The notes under the pieces are model-generated. The model was not told where the DNA came from, ran no database searches, and was given only the letters and a program-made list of their open reading frames with translations. This document shows, piece by piece, positions 18,315 through 25,236 of a stretch of DNA of 64,000 bases. Where the stretch lies: assembly GCA_003241965.1 (NCBI GenBank), contig QBMB01000006.1, forward strand, positions 1 through 64,000, given 5' to 3'. Position 1 is the stretch's first letter; each line of letters begins with the position of its first letter. The stretch comes from Burkholderiales bacterium (GTDB lineage: Bacteria; Pseudomonadota; Gammaproteobacteria; Burkholderiales; Burkholderiaceae_C). The translations under genes and the position numbers were made by a program.

Positions 18315-18331
18315 TTGGTACGCTTTGTGCT
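18315..18331 (+). promoter_or_regulatory. Sigma-54 (-24/-12) promoter of PEP-CTERM gene 1
   Basis: TTGGTACGCTTTGTGCT: GG and GC are separated by exactly 10 bp, as required for sigma-54, and 14 of the flanking consensus bases TTGGCACG-N4-TTGCT agree except two. It lies 42 bp before the ATG. Confidence 0.7.
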
Positions 18332-18372
18332 GTTTGTTACATGTCCAACATGCCACTACACAAAGCCCCACC

Positions 18373-19107
18373 ATGAACCTCTCCCGTTTCGCATGCGCCA
18401 TGGCGCTCTCCCTCGGTGCCCTGTCCCCAGTGCACGCCGCCCCCCTGGTCCTGGGTGACCAGGTCACCGTGGACAACAAAGGTGGCTCCGTCTTCACACC
18501 CTCCACCACCGGCGACAGCAACGGCCTCTACCAGGCCGTGAGCTTCAAGCTCAACGGCAACTCCGGCTCGGCCAACGCCGGCCTTTTCGTGCTCGACTAC
18601 AAGCACGCCAACACCACCTGGACGCAGTTCCTGAGCTTCTGCCTGGAACCGGACGTATACCTCGAATCGTTCGACAACCCCTACACGGTGAAGTCGTTCA
18701 CCGGCGCCGGCTACACCGTCGGCGCGCTCATCAGCGAACTCTGGGGCCGCTACTTCGGCCAGGTCAACACCGACACCAAGGCCGCCGCGTTTCAAGTCGC
18801 TCTGTGGGAACTCGCCTTCGGCACCACCGACAAGAACCTCGACAAAGGCGACTTCAAGCTGACCTCGGGCGGCGACGTGAAGAACACTGCACAGGGCTGG
18901 CTCAACAGCCTGAATGGAACCGGCCCGATGGCCCAGGGCCTCGTGGTGCTGGTGGACCAGGTGAACAACCACGAACGCCAGGACCTGATCACCCAAGGCC
19001 CCGTCAACGATGTGCCCGAGCCCACCGTGCTGGCGCTGATGGCTCTGGGTCTGGTCGGTCTGGGCATGTCGCAGCGCCGCCGCGCCAAGGCACAGCCAGC
19101 CGCCTGA
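18373..19107 (+). CDS. PEP-CTERM surface protein with predicted thioester (Cys-Gln) domain, copy 1
   Basis: A 244-aa exported protein: signal peptide cleaved after about residue 22 (SPVHA-AP), a beta-rich body, and a C-terminal sorting signal VPEP (about 216) + hydrophobic helix + RRR, recognised by exosortase (EpsH/XrtA type) in exopolysaccharide-producing bacteria. The mature chain has a single Cys (FCLEP, C90) and a FQVALW motif (Q141), the arrangement of thioester-forming domains that bind covalently to host or matrix amines. It is about half identical to the next gene, a clear tandem duplication. Promoter is of sigma-54 type. Exosortase itself is not in the window. A terminator hairpin follows. 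Confidence 0.85.
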   Translation: MNLSRFACAMALSLGALSPVHAAPLVLGDQVTVDNKGGSVFTPSTTGDSNGLYQAVSFKLNGNSGSANAGLFVLDYKHANTTWTQFLSFCLEPDVYLESFDNPYTVKSFTGAGYTVGALISELWGRYFGQVNTDTKAAAFQVALWELAFGTTDKNLDKGDFKLTSGGDVKNTAQGWLNSLNGTGPMAQGLVVLVDQVNNHERQDLITQGPVNDVPEPTVLALMALGLVGLGMSQRRRAKAQPAA

Positions 19108-19161
19108 TCACGCCACCCGAGCCACGGCCGCTGTTGCCCGGCAGCGAGCTGCATGCCCAAG

Positions 19162-19186
19162 AACCCGCCCTGGTGGCGGGTTTTTT
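19162..19186 (+). terminator. Rho-independent terminator after PEP-CTERM gene 1
   Basis: AACCCGCC / GGCGGGTT stem with a 5-nt loop followed by a run of six T. It separates the two PEP-CTERM genes into individual transcription units. Confidence 0.85.
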
Positions 19187-19221
19187 GCGTCTGGGCCCAT
19201 GCGGCGGAAGGCGCAGCAAAA

Positions 19222-19238
19222 CGTCGGTATTTCTGACA
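19222..19238 (+). promoter_or_regulatory. Shared upstream palindrome of PEP-CTERM gene 2
   Basis: CGTCGGTATTTCTGACA, matching the sites before genes 1 and 3. It ends 62 bp before the -24 GG; in gene 3 the distance is 63 bp. Confidence 0.6.
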
Positions 19239-19299
19239 CTTTGGTACTCATGTTTTGGCGACGGTCTGCAAGTAATTGATTTCTTTAGATTTACTTGTG

Positions 19300-19315
19300 T
19301 GGCCCGAATCGTGCT
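19300..19315 (+). promoter_or_regulatory. Sigma-54 (-24/-12) promoter of PEP-CTERM gene 2
   Basis: TGGCCCGAATCGTGCT has GG-N10-GC spacing and the conserved CG after the -24 block. It lies 38 bp before the ATG and, like gene 1, is followed by GTT. Confidence 0.65.
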
Positions 19316-19353
19316 GTTCATGGGTTCCTTTAACTCTTTGGACCTCATCCACC

Positions 19354-20118
19354 ATGAAACTGTCAACCCTTGCCCTGTCTGTCGTGCTCGCCCTGGGCGC
19401 TGGCGCCGCCAGCGCTGCGCCGCTGGTCCTGGGCGACCAAGTCAACGTTGAAAATCAGAACGGCAGCACCTGGACGCCCACCCCCATCGCTGGTGACAGC
19501 GACGGCTTGTCGACCGTGGTGAGCTACCGGCTCGACGGTGGCAGCACGCAGAACGTGCGCACCGGCCTGCACGTGCTGGACTACAAACAGGTGGGCGCAG
19601 CGGTCGGCACCAGCTGGACCCAGTTCCTCGCCTTCTGCCTGGAGCCCGACGTGAAACTGGCCGACCCTTTCGACAACCCCTACACCGTGAAAACGCTGGC
19701 CGACGCCAGCTACGGTACCGTGGCGGGCGCCATTGCCGAGCTGTGGGGCCGCCATTTCGGCAGCGTCAACAGCGACGTCACGGCTTCAGCCTTCCAGCTC
19801 GCGCTGTGGGAACTGGCCTACGGCAACACCAACCGCGACCTGGTCACCGGCGACTTCAGGGCCTTCAGCAGTGACGCCCGTACCCTGGCTCAGAACTGGC
19901 TGAACTCCCTCGACGGCACCGGTCCGTTGGCCACGGGTCTGGTCGTGCTCAAAGACCAGTCCGGCGGCTACTCGCGGCAGGATCTGTTGACCTGGGTGAA
20001 GGTCGACAAACCGGAAGAGCCGGGCAACGAGGTGCCAGAACCTGGCGTGCTGGCCCTGCTGGGCGTGGCGTTGGTGGGCTTGCGCATGAGCCGGCGCCGT
20101 CCGCTCAGCGCTGCCTGA
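19354..20118 (+). CDS. PEP-CTERM surface protein with predicted thioester (Cys-Gln) domain, copy 2
   Basis: A 254-aa paralogue of the preceding gene: signal peptide (MKLSTLALSV..., cut near residue 21), the same start of the mature chain (APLVLGDQV), body, then VPEP, a hydrophobic stretch and MSRRR. Again the mature chain has one Cys (FCLEP, C95) and FQLALW (Q148), conserved with copy 1 while much of the rest has diverged, which argues for a functional Cys-Gln thioester. A DKPEEPGNE linker precedes the anchor. It has its own sigma-54 promoter and upstream palindrome, so the copies can be expressed separately. A perfect 10-bp hairpin follows the stop. Confidence 0.85.
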   Translation: MKLSTLALSVVLALGAGAASAAPLVLGDQVNVENQNGSTWTPTPIAGDSDGLSTVVSYRLDGGSTQNVRTGLHVLDYKQVGAAVGTSWTQFLAFCLEPDVKLADPFDNPYTVKTLADASYGTVAGAIAELWGRHFGSVNSDVTASAFQLALWELAYGNTNRDLVTGDFRAFSSDARTLAQNWLNSLDGTGPLATGLVVLKDQSGGYSRQDLLTWVKVDKPEEPGNEVPEPGVLALLGVALVGLRMSRRRPLSAA

Positions 20119-20127
20119 TGCAACGCG

Positions 20128-20158
20128 GTCTGCGCAGGCATTGCTGCGCTGCGCAGAC
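20128..20158. terminator. Hairpin after PEP-CTERM gene 2 (possible terminator)
   Basis: Perfect arms GTCTGCGCAG (20128-20137) and CTGCGCAGAC (20149-20158), loop 11 nt. No T-run follows, so it may stabilise the mRNA 3' end rather than terminate. Confidence 0.4.
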
Positions 20159-20197
20159 TGTCTTGGAAAGTCCCCTGCGTGGGGATTGTTATTTACG

Positions 20198-20223
20198 CAA
20201 TTAAATTGCACACAATTTAATTG
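20198..20223. promoter_or_regulatory. OhrR operator CAATTAAATTG-N4-CAATTTAATTG
   Basis: Perfect 11-bp inverted repeat, A/T-rich in an otherwise GC-rich region, 17 bp before ohrR. It closely resembles known OhrR operators (TACAATT...AATTGTA). Repression of ohrR and probably ohr, relieved by organic hydroperoxides, is expected. Confidence 0.8.
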
Positions 20224-20240
20224 TTCCTCATAATTCAGCC

Positions 20241-20690
20241 ATGCCGACAACATCCATCAAATCCGATCAAGCCTTGAGGCTTGACCACCAGCTCTGCTTT
20301 GCGCTGTATTCGGCCTCGTTGGCCATGACCAAGCTCTACAAACCCTTGCTGGACGAGATCGGTCTGACCTACCCGCAGTACCTCGCCATGCTGGCGCTGT
20401 GGGAAGAAGACGGTCTGGCGGTGTCGGATCTGGGTCAGCGCCTCCACCTCGATTCGGGCACGCTCACCCCCCTGCTCAAACGCCTGGAGACGGCCGAGCT
20501 GTTGACCCGCCTGCGCGATGTGCAGGACGAGCGCCGGGTGTTGATACGCCTCACAGCGGCAGGGCGCAAGCTCAAGGCCCGTGCGGCGGGCATACCAGCC
20601 TGTGTGCTGGAGGCGTCCCAATGCAAGGTGTCTGAAGCTCTGGCGCTCACGCAGCAAGTTCAGGCCTTGCGCGACCGGCTCATGGCTTGA
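20241..20690 (+). CDS. ohrR: MarR-family organic hydroperoxide sensor OhrR
   Basis: A 149-aa MarR-type repressor. The reactive Cys sits in DHQLCFALYSAS (C19), equivalent to the peroxide-sensing Cys of Xanthomonas and Bacillus OhrR, and the two Tyr residues that hydrogen-bond it (YSAS, and LTYPQYLAMLALWE) are present. The winged helix-turn-helix (VSDLGQRLHLDSGTLTPLLKRLE, DERRVLIRLT) is intact. Further Cys residues near the C-terminus (ACVLEASQC) could resolve the oxidised form as in 2-Cys OhrR. It sits directly downstream of its palindromic operator and upstream of ohr. Confidence 0.92.
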   Translation: MPTTSIKSDQALRLDHQLCFALYSASLAMTKLYKPLLDEIGLTYPQYLAMLALWEEDGLAVSDLGQRLHLDSGTLTPLLKRLETAELLTRLRDVQDERRVLIRLTAAGRKLKARAAGIPACVLEASQCKVSEALALTQQVQALRDRLMA

Positions 20691-20768
20691 CGCGCTCACC
20701 GTCTTCTCCAAATCTTTTCTCACCGCTTTTCAACCCGCTTCTTGCAAGCGATTCAACCAGGAGCCTTC

Positions 20769-21197
20769 ATGCCCACCAATCTCGACAAAGTTGTCTACAC
20801 CGCCCGCGCCCACACCACCGGAGGCCGCGAAGGCACTTCGCGCTCCGACGACGGCATGCTCGACGTCAAGCTCTCACCCCCCAAAGCCATGGGCGGCTCT
20901 GGCGCTGCCACCAACCCCGAGCAGCTGTTCGCCGCCGGTTACTCCGCTTGCTTCATGGGTGCCATGAAACACGTGGCCGGCATGAAAAAAGTGGCTGTGC
21001 CGGCCGACGCATCGATCGACGCTGAAGTCGACATCGGTCCGATCCCGGCCGGCTTCGGCATTGCGGCCCGTCTCAACGTGAGCCTGCCCGGCATGGACCG
21101 TGCGGTGGCGCAAGACCTGGTGGACGCTGCCCACCAGGTGTGCCCGTACTCCAACGCGACCCGCGGCAACATCAACGTGACGATCACGCTGGTGTAA
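20769..21197 (+). CDS. ohr: Organic hydroperoxide resistance peroxidase Ohr
   Basis: A 142-aa OsmC/Ohr-family thiol peroxidase that reduces organic and fatty-acid hydroperoxides using lipoyl-protein electrons. It has both catalytic cysteines (GYSACFMGAM and HQVCPYSNATRGNI), the Arg in GGREG and the Glu in NPEQLFAAGY. Motif GGREGTSRS is typical of Ohr rather than OsmC. The ATG follows AGGAG by 5 bp. It lies 78 bp after ohrR and ends at a strong terminator, so the two genes form the classic ohrR-ohr unit. Confidence 0.94.
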   Translation: MPTNLDKVVYTARAHTTGGREGTSRSDDGMLDVKLSPPKAMGGSGAATNPEQLFAAGYSACFMGAMKHVAGMKKVAVPADASIDAEVDIGPIPAGFGIAARLNVSLPGMDRAVAQDLVDAAHQVCPYSNATRGNINVTITLV

Positions 21198-21212
21198 GCC
21201 TCGGCTCGCGCA

Positions 21213-21252
21213 GCAAAAAGCCCGTCTGGCGTGAGCTGGACGGGCTTTTTTG
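21213..21252. terminator. Bidirectional rho-independent terminator
   Basis: AAAAAGCCCGTC / GACGGGCTTTTT with a 12-nt loop: A-tract and T-tract on both sides allow termination of ohr and of the convergent lipoprotein gene. Confidence 0.88.
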
Positions 21253-21269
21253 CGGCCGTCGGTACAGGC

Positions 21270-21644
21270 TCAACGACGGTAAAGGTCCCGTTCCCGTTCC
21301 CGGTCCGGATCGTAGATGGTGGTGCTGGTGCCAACACCCACGCCCACGCGGGCATTGCTGTTGCCGATCGCGGTGCTCGTGCCGACACCGGCGCCTGCGC
21401 TCACCGCACCGCGCTGGTTCACACCCACGCCCACACCCAACGGCCCGACACCCGTGCTGACGCCGGCATTCACACCGCCGGAGCCCAAGCCCACACCGAT
21501 GGAGAAGGGCCCCACCGGGATACCGATACCCACGCCCGCCGAACAACCGGTGAGCAAGGCGCCTACGCAGACCGAGGCCAGCCAGCCGGTGGCACGGCGG
21601 GTGTGGCGCACGAACGGCTTCTGAGAGGGGGGAGCAGTGTTCAA
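21270..21644 (-). CDS. Small Gly/Val-rich lipoprotein
   Basis: A predicted lipoprotein of about 124 aa. The N-terminal segment RHTRRATGWLASVCVGALL ends in the lipobox LTGC; the mature part is a low-complexity alternation of GVG, GVN, GPx and STxI units (for example VGPLGVGVGVNQRG), then a charged tail (DPDRERERDLYRR). The start is unclear: TTG 21644 has a GGGAA-type ribosome site, GTG 21611 would leave a short n-region, and an ATG at 21734 would place 70 residues before the lipobox. Function unknown. It lies just downstream of the phc-type operon on the same strand, ending at the shared terminator, so co-transcription with phcQ is possible. Confidence 0.55.
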   Translation of the reverse strand: MNTAPPSQKPFVRHTRRATGWLASVCVGALLTGCSAGVGIGIPVGPFSIGVGLGSGGVNAGVSTGVGPLGVGVGVNQRGAVSAGAGVGTSTAIGNSNARVGVGVGTSTTIYDPDRERERDLYRR

Positions 21645-21752
21645 GGTGGGGTTCCCGGGAGGTTCAGGAAAATTCAGCGAGAAGGGTACTTCAAGCCCTG
21701 TCAGAGTGAGCGTTTTCGGGCGCCGTGGTTCCACGCACCCGACGAACCGCGC

Positions 21753-22709
21753 TCACGCCGGGTCTTTTCCCAGGCGCTCCATCGCATCGGCCAGCCAGTC
21801 GGCGCGCAGTGCATCCGGGGCGGCGGGGCGCACCAGCCAGCCCCCCTGCGCTGGTGTCACGCGGGCGTTGCCCGCCTGCCAGAGCAGCCAGGCCAGCCAG
21901 GCGCATTGCGGTGCGGTGGGCGTCTCGCCCGCTGGCGACACGAGCAGCGCGGTGAACACAGTGGCGTTGGCCACCAGCACCCCGTCGCCACTGACCTCGC
22001 CGCCCACCGAGCGCGCCAGCGCCAGCAGGGCAGAGCCCTCCTCACCGGGTGGGCCGAGCGCCTGCAGGGCATCGCGCAGGTGCGCCGCAATGACCGCGCC
22101 GCGCTGGGCTTCGGCCTGCAGCAGATCGGCGTGGTCCCACCGGTTCCAGTCCACCATGGGCTCGGCACCGCCCACCGCGCGTGCAGCTTCGGCGTACCGG
22201 TACAGCGCCTGCTCATGGCCGCCGGCGTGCACGGCTGAGCCCACCATGAGCAAAGCGGCGAGGCGGTTGGCCAGCAAGCGGCTCTGCTGGGCCAGCAGGC
22301 GCTCGCGCATCAGGCCATCGCGTTCGCTGCGCAAGGCCGCGAGCTCCAGCGCGTTCTTCAGGTCGGCGCGCAGGCTTTCCAGTTCCCACGGCTTGTTGAT
22401 GTAGCGGTAGATCTCACCGGTGTTGATGGCCTCGATGGCGTCCCCCAGCTCCGAGTAAGCGGTGGTCAGCATGCGCACGATGCCGGGGTAGTACTCGCGG
22501 GCATGGCGCAGCAGTTCGTTGCCGCGCTCGCCGGGCATGCGCTGGTCGCACACCAGCACGGCCACGTCGGCGCCGTGGGCCAGCAGCACCGCGCGGCCTT
22601 CTTCCACCGAGCCGGCGGTGAGCACGGGCGCCAGTGGGCTGACCAGGCGCTCGAAATACTTCAGCGCCATGGCCTCGTCGTCCACATACAGGATTTTCGT
22701 GGGTGTCAT
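21753..22709 (-). CDS. phcQ: Response regulator of the phc-type quorum-sensing system (PhcQ-like)
   Basis: A 318-aa protein with an N-terminal receiver domain (KILYVDDEAMALK, phospho-acceptor D55 in VCDQRMPG, conserved Lys in YINKPWEL) and a C-terminal region of about 190 residues without a recognisable output domain. The linker (ALRSERDGLMRERLLAQQSRLLANRLAALLM) looks like a helical/coiled-coil segment. The receiver resembles the RpfG/HD-type (GIVRMLTTAYSELGDAIEAIN) group. It is the last gene of a four-gene run in the order phcB-phcS-phcR-phcQ; it starts 8 bp after phcR with a good AGGAGA site. In Ralstonia PhcQ relays the signal to PhcA-controlled genes; the biochemical output here is unknown. 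Confidence 0.8.
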   Translation of the reverse strand: MTPTKILYVDDEAMALKYFERLVSPLAPVLTAGSVEEGRAVLLAHGADVAVLVCDQRMPGERGNELLRHAREYYPGIVRMLTTAYSELGDAIEAINTGEIYRYINKPWELESLRADLKNALELAALRSERDGLMRERLLAQQSRLLANRLAALLMVGSAVHAGGHEQALYRYAEAARAVGGAEPMVDWNRWDHADLLQAEAQRGAVIAAHLRDALQALGPPGEEGSALLALARSVGGEVSGDGVLVANATVFTALLVSPAGETPTAPQCAWLAWLLWQAGNARVTPAQGGWLVRPAAPDALRADWLADAMERLGKDPA

Positions 22710-22717
22710 CGGGTCTC

Positions 22718-23914
22718 CTAGACCGGGGTGTCGTCAGGCGACGGTGGGAAATAGAGGGTCACGTTCGTGCCCTGGCCCAGGGTGGAATGCACGGTGATGT
22801 CGCCACCCAGAGAGCTCATGACCCGCTGACAAAACAGCAGGCCCATGCCCGTGCCCCCGCTATCGGCCCGTGTGGTCACCGATTCTCGCGTCAGGCGCCG
22901 GAGCACGTCGGGCGCGATGCCGGGGCCATTGTCGGACACGCGCACGGCCGGCTGGGGACTCAGGCCCGCTGCCAGGGCGACCCGATCAAGCGTGATGCAC
23001 ACCTCGGGCTGCTGAGGCGGTTGGGCACGCAGGGCGATCAAGGCGTTCTTGACCAGCGTGCACAGCACGAGGTAGAGCAGATCGCGCCGACCGGGCAGCG
23101 TGAAGTCGGCCGACAGATCGGCCGACAACCAGCTGGACTCGTTGGATTCGAAGGGGTATTCGTCCTGCACCGCGCGCACGAGTTCGCTGGCGAGCAGGCT
23201 GGCCGAAGTGTCGCCCTGGCTGGCGTCGCGCGCGGTCTGCACGAAGGTGGAGACCAGCGACTGCGCGTACTCCGCGCGCCGCTGCGCCGCCTCGATCATG
23301 AACAGCACATCACCCGGCTTCTGCTGGGCAATGTGGGCCATGCCGTCGCCGCCCTGCGGATCGGCCTGGTGGTTCTCGCGCATGGCCGAGAGGTAGCCGC
23401 GCACCGTGGCCAGCGGCGAGGTGACTTCGTGGGCCAGAAAACCCAGCGTCTCCCGCAGCGCCGATTCACGCCGCGCGATCAGCGACTGGTCGCGCGAGCG
23501 GCGCACGCTCGTCGCCAGCGCTTCGCGCAGCGCCTGGCGGGTGAGCGCGTCGTCCAAGGGCTTCTCCAGGATGTGCTCCACATGGCCCTGGTTCACGGCC
23601 GACATGGCCACATCCTTGTCCGCATAGGCGGACACCAGCAACCGCGCCACATGCGGATAGAGCCGGCGCACTTCACCGAGCAGGGCCACCCCATCGCGCT
23701 GCGGCATCGCGTAGTCGGTGAGCAGCACGGCAACTTCGTGGCCCCGCTCGCCGAGCAGGACCAGCGCCTCATCCACGCTGGCCGCGGTCAACACCGTGAA
23801 CTCCTTGCCGTACAGGCGCGCAAACCACTTGCAGGCCTGGGGCTCGTCGTCCACCATCAGGATCGCGTGAGGGCTCAGAGAGCCTCGCGCCACAGCGGGG
23901 TCGTGCGGCTTCAT
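22718..23914 (-). CDS. phcR: Receiver-histidine kinase hybrid of the phc-type system (PhcR-like)
   Basis: A 398-aa protein with an unusual order: receiver first (HAILMVDDEP, D67 in LLTDYAMPQRDG, Lys in ILEKPLDD), then a HisKA/HATPase module (H162 in GFLAHEVTSPLATVRGYL, N-box VLCTLVKNALIAL, G1 VSDNGPGIAPDV, G2 GGTGMGLLFC). This REC-HK architecture is that of Ralstonia PhcR. The gene overlaps phcS by ATGA and is followed 8 bp later by phcQ. The kinase domain appears complete, so it may act as a kinase on PhcQ or as a phosphate sink. Cytoplasmic; no membrane segment. Confidence 0.82.
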   Translation of the reverse strand: MKPHDPAVARGSLSPHAILMVDDEPQACKWFARLYGKEFTVLTAASVDEALVLLGERGHEVAVLLTDYAMPQRDGVALLGEVRRLYPHVARLLVSAYADKDVAMSAVNQGHVEHILEKPLDDALTRQALREALATSVRRSRDQSLIARRESALRETLGFLAHEVTSPLATVRGYLSAMRENHQADPQGGDGMAHIAQQKPGDVLFMIEAAQRRAEYAQSLVSTFVQTARDASQGDTSASLLASELVRAVQDEYPFESNESSWLSADLSADFTLPGRRDLLYLVLCTLVKNALIALRAQPPQQPEVCITLDRVALAAGLSPQPAVRVSDNGPGIAPDVLRRLTRESVTTRADSGGTGMGLLFCQRVMSSLGGDITVHSTLGQGTNVTLYFPPSPDDTPV

Positions 23915-25236
23915 GCGGGTCTGGGCAAGTCAAAGGTGAATTCGGTCCAGGCGCCAAACTCACTGTCCACGACCAGCGTGCCGCCGTGGCGCTGCACGAT
24001 GCCGTAGCTCACGCTCAGGCCCAGGCCGAGTCCGGCACCGACATCGCGCGTGGTGAAAAACGGCTCGAACACACGGCCCAGGTTCTCGGGCGCAATGCCC
24101 GAACCGTTGTCGCGCACGGACACGAACAAGCGCAGATCGCGCTGCACCACGGTCACTGCGATGCGGGGATGATCGCGCCGCGCCGCTTGCAGGGCATGGG
24201 CCGCGTTGCTCAGCAGGTTGATCAGCACGCCGATGATGGCGGGCTCGTCGCCGAGCACATGGGTGTCTTGCGGCAATTCCAGCGGCACCTCGATGCCCTT
24301 GAGTTCGTAGCCGGCCAGGCGCAAGGCGGAGCGCAGCGCATTGCCCAGCAGGAAGGGACGCTGGGCGTCCTGGCCTGGCTTCTGATACGCGAAGGTCTTC
24401 AGGTCGGAGACGATGTTCTGGATGCGCTGCATGCCCTCGCGCGCATCGTCCAGGCTTTCCTTGAGCATGGCATCCCCCGCCACCCCCGGGCAGGTCAGGC
24501 CCATGTCGATCGCCATCAGGCTGTAGTTCACCGGGTTGTTGAGTTCGTGCAGCAGCCCGGCCGAGAGCGTGCCGATGGCGGCCATCTTCTCGCGCTGGAT
24601 CAGCTGGCCCTTGACCTCGGCGAGCGTGGTGTTGATCTCGCGCAGGGAGGCGTTTTTCTCCGACACCTCGTGCTGCAACTCGAACAGGCGGATGCGGGCC
24701 TTTTCATTGAACCAGGTGCACACCGCGCTGGCGCCGGCCGAGAACAGGATGAACAGCGAGTTCGTCACCACGCGCGAGGTGTCTTCGGCCGCATCGGGGT
24801 GCAGGGAACAGGCCGACACGTACAGGACCAAGGTGAGCACACCGAAGCCCACACCTTCAAAGAAGCTGATGGGCAGGATGATGCCCACCGCATACAGCGC
24901 CAGGTGCAGCCCCACGAAGTAGATCGATTCGGCACCATCGGTGTCGAAAATCATGAAGGCGATCATGATCTGCGGCAGCAGCAGCCAGAGCATGGTGAGC
25001 GAGCGCACGTGCTTGCGCCCGAACGGCGTGAACAGCACAAAGAACACGCCCAGCGTGAGCGCGGCCACGGCCACGCGCAGCACCGAGAACTGCAGCAGGC
25101 GGTCGGGGTAGGAAAAATAGTCGAGGCCGAAACCGGCCAGCACCAGCACGATGGAGGTGATGCTGCCGGCCTTGCTGTAGGTCAACCGGAAGTCCGAGAG
25201 CTGCTGCTCGTAAGGCGAACTCGACCGGCTAACCAT
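23911..25236 (-). CDS. phcS: Membrane sensor histidine kinase of the phc-type system (PhcS-like)
   Basis: A 441-aa sensor kinase with about six membrane segments in residues 25-175, very short loops, and no large periplasmic domain, consistent with sensing a hydrophobic ligand in the membrane. The kinase core has the H-box GLLHELNNPVNYSLM (H230), N-box LINLLSNAAHAL, G1 VRDNGSGIAPENLGR, FFTTRDVGAG and G2 GLGLGLSVSYG. Ralstonia PhcS detects the 3-hydroxy fatty acid methyl ester made by PhcB. The ATG at 25236 overlaps phcB by 8 bp; a TTG two codons upstream is an alternative. phcR overlaps its stop. Confidence 0.82.
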   Translation of the reverse strand: MVSRSSSPYEQQLSDFRLTYSKAGSITSIVLVLAGFGLDYFSYPDRLLQFSVLRVAVAALTLGVFFVLFTPFGRKHVRSLTMLWLLLPQIMIAFMIFDTDGAESIYFVGLHLALYAVGIILPISFFEGVGFGVLTLVLYVSACSLHPDAAEDTSRVVTNSLFILFSAGASAVCTWFNEKARIRLFELQHEVSEKNASLREINTTLAEVKGQLIQREKMAAIGTLSAGLLHELNNPVNYSLMAIDMGLTCPGVAGDAMLKESLDDAREGMQRIQNIVSDLKTFAYQKPGQDAQRPFLLGNALRSALRLAGYELKGIEVPLELPQDTHVLGDEPAIIGVLINLLSNAAHALQAARRDHPRIAVTVVQRDLRLFVSVRDNGSGIAPENLGRVFEPFFTTRDVGAGLGLGLSVSYGIVQRHGGTLVVDSEFGAWTEFTFDLPRPA

